Source: Gp6-AA40 sp035263125 (GTDB taxonomy: Bacteria; Acidobacteriota; Vicinamibacteria; Vicinamibacterales; UBA2999). From it: DNA of 64,000 bases. Below, one piece after another: positions 50,734 through 59,725 of the stretch. The notes under the pieces are model-generated. The model was not told the DNA's origin, ran no database searches, and saw nothing but the letters and a program-made list of their open reading frames with translations. The translations under genes and the position numbers were made by a program. Each line of letters begins with the position of its first letter. Within the stretch, counting starts at the first letter, position 1. The DNA lies in contig DATFRP010000173.1 in NCBI GenBank assembly GCA_035263125.1, positions 1 through 64,000 of the forward strand. Direction: 5' to 3'.

Positions 50734-51738
50734 ATGCGCTCAACGCTCGCGGCGCTCGCCGTTGCCGCTGCTGTCTGTGTCGGCTCGCTTTCGACCAAAG
50801 TGAGCGGCTCCACCGGACCGATTCCACTCAACTGCGATCGCGCGTGTCTCGAAAACCTGATCGACCAGTATCTGAAGGCGGTCGTCGCGCATGATCCGTC
50901 GAAGCTGCCGCTCTCGGAAGACGTGAAGTACAGCGAGAACTACCAGATGCTGAAAGTCGGCGATGGCTTCTGGAAGACAGCCGAGGGCACCGGCAACTAC
51001 AGACACATCTTCGCCGACCCCGAAGTCGGACAGGTCGCGATGATGGGGACGATGCGCGAAGCGGGAACGCTGCTTCTCATGAGCCTGCGTCTGCGCGTCG
51101 AGCTCGGACGCATCACCGAAGTCGAGACTGTGTATTTCAAGCCGGGCGGCGGCGGCCCGAACAACATCGAGGCGATGGACAAGTACAAGCCCGAGGATAT
51201 GTGGTTCAAATCGATCCCGTCCGCGCAGCGGTTGACGCGGCAGCAGATGATCGCGGTCGCCGACGGCTACTTCACCGGCCTGCAGAAGAACGACGGCAAG
51301 GGCATCGGCGGGACAGGCACGTATCCCTTCACCACCGATTGCCATCGCATCGAAAACGGATCGCCGACGACGAACGTCCCGCGTCCGCCGAACGAACCGC
51401 CCGGCACGCTCAACCTGTTCGCGATGGATTGCCTCTCGCAGTTCAAGATGGGTCTGTACTACGTCGTCCAGAGCATTCACGGCCGCCGCTATCCACTCGT
51501 CGATCAGGAGCGCGGTGTCGTGTGGTCGCACGTCGTCTTCGATCAGGGGACGGTGAATTCAGGTGTGCTGTCCGATGGCACGAAGCATAGCTATCGCGGC
51601 TTCAATCGCCCGAGCAGCATTCTCGTGACCGAAGCGTTCCTGATCGAGAACGGCAAGATCCGACGCGTGGAAATGATCGGACCCTCGGCGGTGTATCACA
51701 TGAACTCACCCTGGCCGGGCGGATTGAGCGGCAACTAG
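50734..51738 (+). CDS. Exported protein of unknown function, NTF2-like features
   Basis: A 334-residue protein with a signal peptide (TLAALAVAAAVCVGSLS) and an ideal GGAGGATTCCC site before ATG 50734. Residues 35-150 (LENLIDQYLKAVVAHDPSKLPLSEDVKYSEN, then VELGRITEVETVYF; quoted as landmarks) look like a SnoaL/NTF2-type fold with a second similar half (LTRQQMIAVADGYFTGLQKNDGK). Function unknown. It is two bases upstream of the next exported protein frame and likely co-transcribed. Confidence 0.75.
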   Translation: MRSTLAALAVAAAVCVGSLSTKVSGSTGPIPLNCDRACLENLIDQYLKAVVAHDPSKLPLSEDVKYSENYQMLKVGDGFWKTAEGTGNYRHIFADPEVGQVAMMGTMREAGTLLLMSLRLRVELGRITEVETVYFKPGGGGPNNIEAMDKYKPEDMWFKSIPSAQRLTRQQMIAVADGYFTGLQKNDGKGIGGTGTYPFTTDCHRIENGSPTTNVPRPPNEPPGTLNLFAMDCLSQFKMGLYYVVQSIHGRRYPLVDQERGVVWSHVVFDQGTVNSGVLSDGTKHSYRGFNRPSSILVTEAFLIENGKIRRVEMIGPSAVYHMNSPWPGGLSGN

Positions 51739-51755
51739 AAATGCAGAGGGGCAGA

Positions 51756-52904
51756 ATGCGGACAGCGCGCAGTGTAGGGCGGGTCTTGCCTTTTAGACCC
51801 GCCGTTATCGCGATCGCCACAGCTGGTTGCGTCGCAATTGCTCTCTCCGCCCAAGTCAAGCAGCAGCTTCCGACCTTCGAACCGGATCCGTTGTGGTCGC
51901 AGGCGCTGCCGAACAAGTGGGTGACCGGACAAGTCGGCGGCGTTGCGGTTGATTCACACGACAACGTCTGGGTCTTCCATCGTCCAGACACCATCCCGGA
52001 CGGCGAGAAGGCGGCGTCGCTCAATCCTCCCCAAGCGGAATGCTGCATCCCGGCGCCGGCGGTTCTCGAATTCGATTCGACCGGCACGTTTCTCCAGGCC
52101 TGGGGCGCGCCCGGCGCTGGCTATGAGTGGTTCAAGTCGCAGCACGGGATCTTCGTCGACAACAAGGACAATGTCTGGTTGAGCGGCAGCGCGCAGGAAG
52201 ACAATCACATCCTGAAGTTCACGAACACAGGAAAGTTTCTCCTGCAGATCGGACACGCCGGCAGGAACCGCGGCAGCAACGACACTGAAAACCTGGGCGG
52301 TCCGGCGGGGCTCTTCGTCGATCGCAAGACCAACGAGCTCTATGTAGCGGACGGGTACTTCAACCACCGCGTGATCGTCTTCGACGCGGATACGGGGAAA
52401 TACAAACGGCACTGGGGTGCGTACGGCAAGAAGCCTGACGACGGGATCAAATTCCCGCCGCGAGCTCAATTGATTCAGGGGCCGGCGCCGGAGGGTTTCA
52501 ACAACCCGGTGCACGCCGTCCTCGTGAGCGCCGACGATCTGGTGTACGTCGGCGACCGCACCAACAACCGTCTGCAGGTCTTCAAGACCGACGGCACGTT
52601 CGTGAAAGAGGTGTTCATCGCACGGAACACGCTGCAGGCCGAGGGAACGGTCCACGCCTTCGCGACCTCTCCGGACAAGGAGCAGCGGTTCCTGTACGTG
52701 GTCGATGGCTCGAACAAGACGGTTCGCATCCTCAACCGGCAAACGCTCGAGATCGTGGGAGCCATCGGCAGTCATGCGGGGCACAACGCCCGCGAGTTCT
52801 TCCACATACACGGGATCGCGGCCGATTCGAAAGGCAACCTGTTCCTTGGCGAAGTGAACAACGGCCAGCGTTACTATAGATACGCGTTCAAGGGACTGAA
52901 ATGA
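51756..52904 (+). CDS. Exported NHL/six-bladed beta-propeller protein
   Basis: A 382-residue propeller protein. Blade signatures GVAVDSHDNVWVFHR, GIFVDNKDNVWLSG, GLFVDRKTNELYVADG, DDLVYVGDRTNNRLQVF, RFLYVVDGSNKTVRIL and GIAADSKGNLFLGEV mark six NHL-type blades, as in secreted peptidyl-amidating-lyase-like proteins. ATG 51756 has AGAGG upstream; ATG 51741 is an alternative. The signal region is partly encoded by a palindrome (51778-51803, residues VGRVLPFRP). No enzyme assignment is possible. Confidence 0.85.
   Translation: MRTARSVGRVLPFRPAVIAIATAGCVAIALSAQVKQQLPTFEPDPLWSQALPNKWVTGQVGGVAVDSHDNVWVFHRPDTIPDGEKAASLNPPQAECCIPAPAVLEFDSTGTFLQAWGAPGAGYEWFKSQHGIFVDNKDNVWLSGSAQEDNHILKFTNTGKFLLQIGHAGRNRGSNDTENLGGPAGLFVDRKTNELYVADGYFNHRVIVFDADTGKYKRHWGAYGKKPDDGIKFPPRAQLIQGPAPEGFNNPVHAVLVSADDLVYVGDRTNNRLQVFKTDGTFVKEVFIARNTLQAEGTVHAFATSPDKEQRFLYVVDGSNKTVRILNRQTLEIVGAIGSHAGHNAREFFHIHGIAADSKGNLFLGEVNNGQRYYRYAFKGLK
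51778..51803. repeat. Palindrome inside the signal-peptide code of the propeller gene
   Basis: GGCGGGTCT (51778-51786) and AGACCCGCC (51795-51803) form a perfect 9-bp stem with an 8-base loop. GTAGACCCGCC-like sequence also occurs at 52968-52978, suggesting a dispersed repeat. Confidence 0.6.
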
Positions 52905-52993
52905 CGTCGTCGCGGCGGCTCTTCACCACTCGACTGAGGCTCGGGGTGCGCTGAGCGAAGTCGAAGGGTAGACCCGCCGACTCTGGAGACGCA

Positions 52994-55537
52994 ATGAGGC
53001 GAAGGGCGTTACTCGCGCTCGGCCTGTGCGGCTGGATGGCCGCGGCGCTCTCTGCTATGCAGGCCCCGCCTGCGCAGTCCCGGTCCCGCTCTGCGTCCGC
53101 ACCAACATCCCCGATCACAGCCGTCGTCGATACCTACTGCCTCACGTGTCACAACCAGAAACTTCGCACCGCCGGCCTCGTGCTCGAGGGCGTCGACGCG
53201 GCGCACCCCGGCGCCAACGCCGAAATATGGGAGCGCGTGATCGCGAAGTTGCGTTCGGGCGCGATGCCGCCTCCGGGACTGCCTCGGCCTGATTCCAAAA
53301 CGTACGACACCGCCGCCACCTGGCTCGAGAACGAGATCGATCGCACGTGGGTCGCCACTCCCAATCCCGGTCGAGCGAGCGCTGTGCAACGGCTCAATCG
53401 CACCGAGTACAACAACGCGATCCGCGATTTGCTCGCCCTCGACATCGATGTGAAGCCGCTGCTGCCCGGCGATGACACCGCTGACGGCAGCTTCGACAAC
53501 GTCGCAGATGTCCTGAATATTTCGACGGCGCATCTCGAGCGCTATCTCTCGGTCGCGCGTCAGGTCACGCGCCTCGCCGTCGGGCTCCCGCCGTCGAGTC
53601 CACCGGTCGAGACATTCGATATTCCTATTCACGTCGTGCAGGACGATCGCCAGAGCGAAGATCTACCGTTTGGATCGCGCGGCGGAATCGCCGTGCACTA
53701 CGCGTTTCCGACCGACGGCGAGTACGCGATCAAGGTGCGGCTGCGGCGACAGTATCAGGACTACATCATGGGAATGGGCTGGCCGCAGCAGCTCGACGTC
53801 CGTCTCGATGGCAAGCTGCTGAAGCGCTTCACCGTCGGTGGCGGGGCGAGAGGCAGGCCCGCGGCCGCAAGTTACGCCGGCGACGGCGAGCCCGGATTCG
53901 CCGGTGATCCCGAGTGGGAAAAGTACATGCAACTCACCGGCGACACGGGACTCGACATTCGTCTGCCCGTTTCCGCCGGACCGCACATCGTCGGCGTCTC
54001 GTTCGTGAGGGAGGTGTGGGAACCCGAGGGTCTGCCGCAGCCGGTGCAACGCGGTCGCGTCATCGCGAACGATCAAATCTACATGGACTACGCGAGCGTG
54101 GGCTCCGTGCAGATTGCCGGACCGTATCAACCGTCGGCGACGACGGTGACGGATACGCCGAGCCGTCGCGCGCTGTTCGTCTGTCGGCCTCGGCGCGAGA
54201 CCGAAGAACGCGCGTGTGCGACGAGGATTCTGTCGCGCATGGCACGCCTCGCGTACCGGCGGCCGGCGACGAAAGCCGACCTCGAGACATTGATGACGTT
54301 CTTCGATCAAGGCCGCCGAGATGGCGCGAGCTTCGACGCCGGTGTGCAGTTCGCGCTCGAGCGCGTCCTCGTCGATCCGGATTTCCTGCTGCGGGTGCGT
54401 CGCGACCGATCAGGGCCGCCTAAAGGCGGCCCCTACGTACCTCAGGGCGTCCCGTACGCTTTGACCGATCTCGAGGTGGCGTCGCGGCTGTCGTTCTTCT
54501 TGTGGAACAGCATCCCCGACGAGCGGTTGCTCGACGTCGCCGAACGGGGCGAGCTCACGAAACCGCAAGTCCTCGAGCAGCAGACGCGCCGGATGCTGGC
54601 CGATCCAAAGGCGATCTCCGCTTTCGTCGACGGATTCGCCGCACAGTGGCTCAATCTCCGCCGCGTCGACGAGGTCGTCGTCCATCCCGATTTCTATCCG
54701 AACTACGACGAGAGCCTGCTCGACGCCTTCAAGACCGAAACGCGAATGTTCGTCGCGAGCACGCTGCGCGAGGATCGCAGCGTCCTCGACTTGCTGCGCG
54801 CCGACTACACGTTCGTCAACGAACGGCTCGCACGCCATTACGGCTTGACCGGGATCGCGGGCAGTCGCTTCAGACGTGTGACTCTTCCCGACCCCAATCA
54901 GCGCGGCGGTCTGCTGGCACAGGGTGCGCTGCTGGCGACGACCTCCTATCCAGACAGAACGTCGCCGGTCCTTCGAGGCAAGTGGCTGCTGAACAACATT
55001 TTCGGCATCGCCGTTCCGCAGCCCCCACCGGGTGTGAACACGAACCTGCCCGAGACCAAACCAGGCGCGCCGCCGGCCTCGATTCGAGAACGGCTTGCGC
55101 AGCATCGCACCAGCCCGACTTGCGCGAGCTGTCATTCGGTGATCGATCCCATGGGGTTCGCGCTCGAGCACTTCGACGCGATCGGCGGCTGGCGCACCGT
55201 TGATGAATCCGGAAAGCCGGTCGACTCGAGCGGAACGACGCCGAACGGTTCGAAGGTCGACGGGCTCGCCAGCCTGCGCGCACTGCTCCTGCAGAAGCGC
55301 GATCAGTTCCCGCGCACGATCACCGAGAAACTGCTCGCGTACGCGCTCGGACGACGACTGGAGTACTCCGATCGACCGGCTGTCCGCACCATCGTCCGGG
55401 AGGCCGCCGCGAGCGACTATCGATGGTCGTCGATCGTGCTTGGCATCGTCCGCAGTCCCACGTTCCTGACAAGAACCACTGAAGGGCCCAGGGCTCTGGC
55501 CTCAGGCCTCAGCAAAGTAGAAGCGGGTCAGCCATGA
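52994..55537 (+). CDS. DUF1592/DUF1588/DUF1587/DUF1585 exported cytochrome-like protein
   Basis: An 847-residue exported protein with two c-type haem sites: CLTCH (about 49, in the planctomycete-cytochrome-like N-terminus, VVDTYCLTCHNQKLRTAGLVLEGVD region) and CASCH (about 713). Ordered domains: DUF1587 (RLNRTEYNNAIRDLL), DUF1592, DUF1595, DUF1588 (QGALLATTSYPDRTSPVLRG in parts) and DUF1585. The family is abundant in planctomycetes and acidobacteria and undefined biochemically. A palindrome at 54413 encodes an in-frame GPPKGGPYVP insert, and the last 15 codons derive from another repeat. Overlaps the DUF1552 gene (ATGA). Confidence 0.92.
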   Translation: MRRRALLALGLCGWMAAALSAMQAPPAQSRSRSASAPTSPITAVVDTYCLTCHNQKLRTAGLVLEGVDAAHPGANAEIWERVIAKLRSGAMPPPGLPRPDSKTYDTAATWLENEIDRTWVATPNPGRASAVQRLNRTEYNNAIRDLLALDIDVKPLLPGDDTADGSFDNVADVLNISTAHLERYLSVARQVTRLAVGLPPSSPPVETFDIPIHVVQDDRQSEDLPFGSRGGIAVHYAFPTDGEYAIKVRLRRQYQDYIMGMGWPQQLDVRLDGKLLKRFTVGGGARGRPAAASYAGDGEPGFAGDPEWEKYMQLTGDTGLDIRLPVSAGPHIVGVSFVREVWEPEGLPQPVQRGRVIANDQIYMDYASVGSVQIAGPYQPSATTVTDTPSRRALFVCRPRRETEERACATRILSRMARLAYRRPATKADLETLMTFFDQGRRDGASFDAGVQFALERVLVDPDFLLRVRRDRSGPPKGGPYVPQGVPYALTDLEVASRLSFFLWNSIPDERLLDVAERGELTKPQVLEQQTRRMLADPKAISAFVDGFAAQWLNLRRVDEVVVHPDFYPNYDESLLDAFKTETRMFVASTLREDRSVLDLLRADYTFVNERLARHYGLTGIAGSRFRRVTLPDPNQRGGLLAQGALLATTSYPDRTSPVLRGKWLLNNIFGIAVPQPPPGVNTNLPETKPGAPPASIRERLAQHRTSPTCASCHSVIDPMGFALEHFDAIGGWRTVDESGKPVDSSGTTPNGSKVDGLASLRALLLQKRDQFPRTITEKLLAYALGRRLEYSDRPAVRTIVREAAASDYRWSSIVLGIVRSPTFLTRTTEGPRALASGLSKVEAGQP
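54413..54432. repeat. REP-like palindrome, copy 3, inside the DUF1592 gene
   Basis: GGGCCGCCT-AA-AGGCGGCCC, 9-bp arms, followed by the same CTACGTACC as the copy at 6286. It is read in frame as part of GPPKGGPYVP in the protein. Confidence 0.75.
55482..55515. repeat. GGCCTCAGGC-type repeat at the end of the DUF1592 gene
   Basis: Sequence of the form AGGGCCCAGGGCTC-TGGCCTCAGGCCTCAG at the 3' end of the gene. A close relative occurs at 60768-60799 at the end of the AraC gene. Confidence 0.6.
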
Positions 55538-56922
55538 ATTTCGTCTTCGACAAGTCATTGCCACGCCGTACGGTGTTGCGCGGGATCGGGGCCTCGTTGG
55601 CACTCCCGCTGCTCGACGCGATGACGCCTGCCTTCGCGCTCCGTGCGAAAGCGGCGACCGGCCCGATCCATCGATTCCAGGCCTTCTACGTTCCGAACGG
55701 GATGGCGATGGAGTACTGGACACCGAAATCCGCCTCCGCCAACGCTACGGCGGACAGCGGCGAGCACACCACCACGCTCGGCACATCGCCGATCCTCGAG
55801 CCGCTCGCGCCCTTCCGGCATCAGATGCTGCTGCTCTCGGGTCTCAAGGCGAACTGGAACTACATCCACGCCGGCGCGTCGGGCTCGTTCCTCACCGGAA
55901 CCCCGCGCGGGGGACGCAATGAAGTCGAGGTCATCGCCGACGTATCGATGGACCAGCTCCTCGCGCGCCACTTCGCGCGCGAGACGCAGATCGCGTCGCT
56001 CGAACTGTCGATGGACGGACCGGCGAACGCTGGCGCGTGCACGGGCAACTTGAGCTGCGCGTATACGCACACGATCTCGTGGCGCAGCGCCACACAGCCG
56101 CTGCCGATGGAACACAACCCACGCGCGGTGTTCGAGAAGCTCTTCGGCGACAGCGGCAGCACGAATCGCTCCGCCCGCGAGGCGCGCATGCAGCAGCACA
56201 AGAGCATCCTCGATTCCGTGAACGACAAGCTGTCGGCGCTCAGGCGGCAGCTCGGACCGCAGGACCAGGAACGGGTGAACGAATACACGGACGCCGTCCG
56301 CGACATCGAGCGACGCATTCAGCGCGCAGAGGAACAGAGGGACGTCGAGCTTCCGGTCATCGACGAGCCGCAGGGCATCCCGCCCGTGTTCGAGGACCAT
56401 CTGTCGTTGATGCTGGAGCTGCAGCGACTGGCGCTGCAGTCCGATTTGACGCGCGTGATCGCGTTCATGATCAGCAAGGAACAGAGCGCACGGCCCTATC
56501 CGCAGATCGGTGTGCCCGAGGCACACCACCCGCTGTCGCATCACAACGACATTCCCGAGCTCGTCGAGCGCATGTCGAAGATCAACACCTACCACGCGAC
56601 GTTGTTCTCGGCGTATCTGGCAACACTGCGCGCGACGCCCGACGGCGACGGCACGCTCCTCGATCACATGACGATTCTGTACGGCTCGGGCATCTCGAAC
56701 AGCAACAAACACTCAGGGGACAACCTGCCGCTGCTGCTCGTCGGCGGCGGCGCCGGGCGATGGAAGGGCGGGCGCCATCTCGCGTATGTCGAAAAGGACA
56801 AAGACAAGCAGCCCACCATCGCCGATCTGCTGGTGACGCTGATGGACAAGCTCGATGTGCCGGTCGAGAAGATCGGCGGGAGCAAAGGAAAGCTTCCGAT
56901 CGACACGCTTTCAGGAGTGTGA
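55534..56922 (+). CDS. DUF1552 protein with Tat-type signal
   Basis: A 462-residue DUF1552 protein, regular partner of DUF1592 proteins. The N-terminus PRRTVLRGIGASLALPLLDAM is a twin-arginine-like signal, so export in folded form is probable. The family motifs NGMAMEYWTPK, LSGLKANWNYIHAGASGSFLTG (landmarks), ISKEQSARPYPQIGVPEAHHPLSHH and TILYGSGISNSNKHSGDNLPLLLVGG occur in order. It resembles DUF1501-type sulfatase-like folds. The substrate is unknown. Its stop is one base from the ankyrin gene's GTG. Confidence 0.92.
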   Translation: MNFVFDKSLPRRTVLRGIGASLALPLLDAMTPAFALRAKAATGPIHRFQAFYVPNGMAMEYWTPKSASANATADSGEHTTTLGTSPILEPLAPFRHQMLLLSGLKANWNYIHAGASGSFLTGTPRGGRNEVEVIADVSMDQLLARHFARETQIASLELSMDGPANAGACTGNLSCAYTHTISWRSATQPLPMEHNPRAVFEKLFGDSGSTNRSAREARMQQHKSILDSVNDKLSALRRQLGPQDQERVNEYTDAVRDIERRIQRAEEQRDVELPVIDEPQGIPPVFEDHLSLMLELQRLALQSDLTRVIAFMISKEQSARPYPQIGVPEAHHPLSHHNDIPELVERMSKINTYHATLFSAYLATLRATPDGDGTLLDHMTILYGSGISNSNKHSGDNLPLLLVGGGAGRWKGGRHLAYVEKDKDKQPTIADLLVTLMDKLDVPVEKIGGSKGKLPIDTLSGV

Positions 56923-56923
56923 C

Positions 56924-58312
56924 GTGCGTACTCCGTGCCTCCGTGGTTCGTGGCTGCTGCTGCTCTTGCTTTTCATGGGAGCCGCTGACGCTCCGTCGCT
57001 CGTTGGCGCCGTCAAGAACGGTGATGCCGCGACGGTTCGCGCGTTGATTCAGCAGGGTGCGAACGTCAACGCGACCGAAGCCGACGGTGCGACCGCGCTG
57101 CACTGGGCCAGCTATCGCGACGACCTCGCCAGCGCCGACGCCCTCATTCGCGCCGGTGCAAACGTCAACACGGCCAACGATCTCGGTGCCACGGCCCTCT
57201 GGATGGCGAGCGTGAACGGCAGCGAGGCGATGGTGCGTCGGCTGCTCCGGGCCGGTGCGAATCCGAATGCGAAGCTGCTGCTTGGAGAAACACCGCTGAT
57301 GGTCGCCGCGCGATCGGGTCATGCGGGTGTGGTGCAGCTGCTGCTCGACGCGCGTGCGGACGTCAACACCCGCGCGGCGCGCAACCAGACTGCCCTCATG
57401 TGGGCCGTTGCCCAGAGACATCCCGAGGTCGTCCGGATCCTGATCGCGCGCGGCGCAGACCTTCACGCGCGCTCGGATTCCTGGACCAACGTGGAAGCGG
57501 TGCCGCCGCACGGTCAGCTCGAATACAACCGTGCGATCCCGCACGGCGGCGACACGGCGCTGATGTTTGCGGCCCGCGTCGGCGATCTCGCGTCGGCCAA
57601 ACAACTGGTTGCCGCGGGCGCGAACGTCAACGACAAGGATGCCTGGGGCGTCAGCCCGCTCGTTCTGGCCGCGCACTCGGGCTTCGACTCCCTCGTCGAT
57701 TTCCTGCTCGAGGGCGGCGCCGATGCCAACGCGGCAGAGGCCGGCTTCAGCGCATTGCACGAGGCCATCCTGCGGCGCAACGAGCACATGGTGACCGCCC
57801 TGCTCGCGCACGGCGCCGATCCGAACGCACCGCTTCGCACGTGGACGCCGACGCGGCGTTCGTCGAAGGATTGGAACTTCTATCCCGAGCTCGTGGGGGC
57901 AACACCGTACTGGCTCGCGGCGCGCTTCAACGAACCGGCGGTGATGCGGCAACTCGCCGAGCGTGGCGCCGACCCGACGTTCGTGCACCGCATTGACTAC
58001 ATCCCCGACGGACCAATCCTGAAGCGCAAGACCGAAGTGACGACCACCCTGATGGCCGCAACCGGCATGGGCGGAGGCGGACAGGCGTGGGTGCCCCCCG
58101 CTCGCTCCGAACGAGAGGCGCTGATGCTCGAGACCGTCAAACTGGCCGTCGGCGATGGCGTCGATGTCAACGCTGAAAACCCCGACGGCCGTACGGCCCT
58201 CGACGCCGCTGTCGCGTTGAAGTTCGAAAGCGTCGTGAAGTTCCTCACCGAGAAAGGCGCCAAGAGAGGAAAGCTTCAGAAGACAGACCAGGCAACACCG
58301 CAGCTTAAGTAG
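56924..58312 (+). CDS. Exported ankyrin-repeat protein
   Basis: A 462-residue protein with a signal peptide (GSWLLLLLLFMGAADA) and about eight ankyrin repeats (pattern A-L-HWAS...L-I/L-x-AGANVN; for example GATALHWASYRDDLASADALI, ADVNTRAARNQTALMWAVAQ as landmarks). GTG 56924 has GGAG six bases upstream. Third member of the DUF1592-DUF1552-ankyrin operon. The repeats suggest a protein-binding scaffold for the two partners in the periplasm (inference). Confidence 0.9.
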   Translation: MRTPCLRGSWLLLLLLFMGAADAPSLVGAVKNGDAATVRALIQQGANVNATEADGATALHWASYRDDLASADALIRAGANVNTANDLGATALWMASVNGSEAMVRRLLRAGANPNAKLLLGETPLMVAARSGHAGVVQLLLDARADVNTRAARNQTALMWAVAQRHPEVVRILIARGADLHARSDSWTNVEAVPPHGQLEYNRAIPHGGDTALMFAARVGDLASAKQLVAAGANVNDKDAWGVSPLVLAAHSGFDSLVDFLLEGGADANAAEAGFSALHEAILRRNEHMVTALLAHGADPNAPLRTWTPTRRSSKDWNFYPELVGATPYWLAARFNEPAVMRQLAERGADPTFVHRIDYIPDGPILKRKTEVTTTLMAATGMGGGGQAWVPPARSEREALMLETVKLAVGDGVDVNAENPDGRTALDAAVALKFESVVKFLTEKGAKRGKLQKTDQATPQLK

Positions 58313-58326
58313 GGCGGGACTACCAC

Positions 58327-58603
58327 CCAGGAGTTCACGTGTGTTGGCCAGCAGCCGCGCACGCTGCGGCCGGGAACACGTTCGTCGCTCTCACTCTTCC
58401 GCTCTCGCGGCGACTACGGGTCTCACTCGATGCCGATCTGTTGCGCGGCACAAGACATCCGAGCTGTTTCAAACAACTCGAACGCGATGAGAGGAAGTCG
58501 CCGCGGTGAATCGCGACGAACGCGTTCCAGCTCCGTGCTTCGCCGTGTCGCGCTGCGTCGGCCTTGCTCACGCGGCTGCTACCCAACACACGTGAACTCC
58601 TGG
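58327..58603. mobile_element. MITE-like element with 33-bp terminal inverted repeats
   Basis: 58327-58359 and 58571-58603 are inverted repeats matching at 31 of 33 positions (starting CCAGGAGTTCACGTGTGTTG). The 211-bp interior has no transposase-like frame. No convincing target duplication is seen at the ends. It lies between convergent genes. Classified as MITE-like; a large RNA hairpin terminator is the alternative. Confidence 0.6.
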
Positions 58604-58639
58604 ACTGATTTGACCTCGCGCTATGACGGTGCGCTGAAG

Positions 58640-59026
58640 TGACCTGTTCGAAGGCGTCGCATGCGACGGGCGACACCGATCGCGCCCAGCCCGCCAGTCA
58701 ACAACGTCAGACTCGCGGGTTCGGGCACCGATGTCGGAGTCGCAACAACCAGAACGAAACGAGGTAGGCCTGAGCCGCATCCATAGGGATCGATTGGCTG
58801 ATGCTGCCGCTCGAGCCCGCCAGCGTCGCAAGTGCTGCAGACGTGGTGCCGCTGTTGACGAATTCGCTCGCCGTCGACGTGCCCACGACATCGAGCGTCG
58901 TCCATGACTGCAGGCCGGACTCGAAGCCGCAGTTCTGAACGAGATTACTCTGCACATCACATGGCGCGGCGAAACCCGCTGATGGATGCATCAACAGCAA
59001 CGCGAACATCAGCGCCGCTGCGAAGC
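58640..59026 (-). pseudogene. Second, deletion-damaged copy of the PEP-CTERM gene
   Basis: This stretch repeats the upstream copy (signal FAALMFALLLMHPSAGFAAPCDVQ, body LVQNCGFESGLQSWT...SGSISQS). It then jumps from YLVSFW directly to VVATPTSVPEPASLTLL, missing about 208 bp present in copy 1, in a different reading frame. The PEP-CTERM anchor (VPEPASLTLLTGGLGAIG) is therefore out of frame with the body. Confidence 0.75.
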
Positions 59027-59615
59027 CTCGCCGACGGAGTCGACGCGTAACCGCTATGGCCCCCAACCCGGCGCTCAACAACGTCAGACTTGCGGGCTCG
59101 GGCACCGACGTCGGAGTCGCAACCACGCTCACGTCATCCACGTACCATGTGTGGTCTCCTCCCGGATCGGGCGGCTCGGGCGTCGTGGCGAAAAAACGCA
59201 GGATGCCCGCCGCTCCGCTGCCGACAACAGAGAATTGAAACAGACTGTATGGAGCACTTGCCGGAGCGACGGTTGAGAACATCGAAGCCCCATTCCACGT
59301 AGCCTCGAATGTCCCGCCAATGTCCGTCATGAACCAGAACGAGACGAGATAGGTTTGCCCGGAATCAGTGAGGATCGACTGGCTGATACTGCCGCTCGAG
59401 CCCGCCAGCGTCGCGAGTGCTGCAGACGTGGTGCCGCTGTTGACGAACTCGCTCGACGCCGACGTACCGGTGAGATCGAATGCGGTCCACGACTGCAGGC
59501 CGGACTCGAAACCGCAGTTCTGAACGAGGTTGCCCTGCACTTCGCACAGCGCGGCAAAACCCGACGAAGGTACAATCAAGAGCAACGCAACGAGCAGCGT
59601 GGCCGTTCTTGCCAT
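58707..59615 (-). CDS. PEP-CTERM exported protein fused to a second truncated copy
   Basis: Residues 1-196 are a complete PEP-CTERM protein: signal (TATLLVALLLIVPSSGFAA), a beta-sandwich body typical of carbohydrate-type or DUF642-like lectin folds (LVQNCGFESGLQSW, YVDDVSVVA), and the sorting signal VPEPASLTLLSAGLGAIAVTRRLRRR recognised by exosortase. The frame lacks a stop here and continues into a second tandem copy's signal (about 197) until a frameshift near residue 289, ending in unrelated LLRLRHRCPNPRV. GGAG precedes ATG 59615. No exosortase is in the window. Confidence 0.8.
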   Translation of the reverse strand: MARTATLLVALLLIVPSSGFAALCEVQGNLVQNCGFESGLQSWTAFDLTGTSASSEFVNSGTTSAALATLAGSSGSISQSILTDSGQTYLVSFWFMTDIGGTFEATWNGASMFSTVAPASAPYSLFQFSVVGSGAAGILRFFATTPEPPDPGGDHTWYVDDVSVVATPTSVPEPASLTLLSAGLGAIAVTRRLRRRGFAAALMFALLLMHPSAGFAAPCDVQSNLVQNCGFESGLQSWTTLDVVGTSTASEFVNSGTTSAALATLAGSSGSISQSIPMDAAQAYLVSFWLLRLRHRCPNPRV

Positions 59616-59725
59616 AGACCATCTCCCATTTCGAGCGAGCGATTTACCCCGGGTGCACCGGCAGGGTACGAGGCCAACACGCTTGACTCAATGATTCGGG
59701 CTCTGGAACTCTTTGCCCGGACGCT

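Noticed and set aside
58327..58603. Integron attC site
   Set aside because: The ends lack the RYYYAAC/GTTRRRY core pair and the repeat spacing is wrong.
58335..58676. Open frame inside the inverted-repeat element as a transposase
   Set aside because: It has no DDE or HUH features, is Ser/Arg-rich, and runs through the terminal repeat itself.
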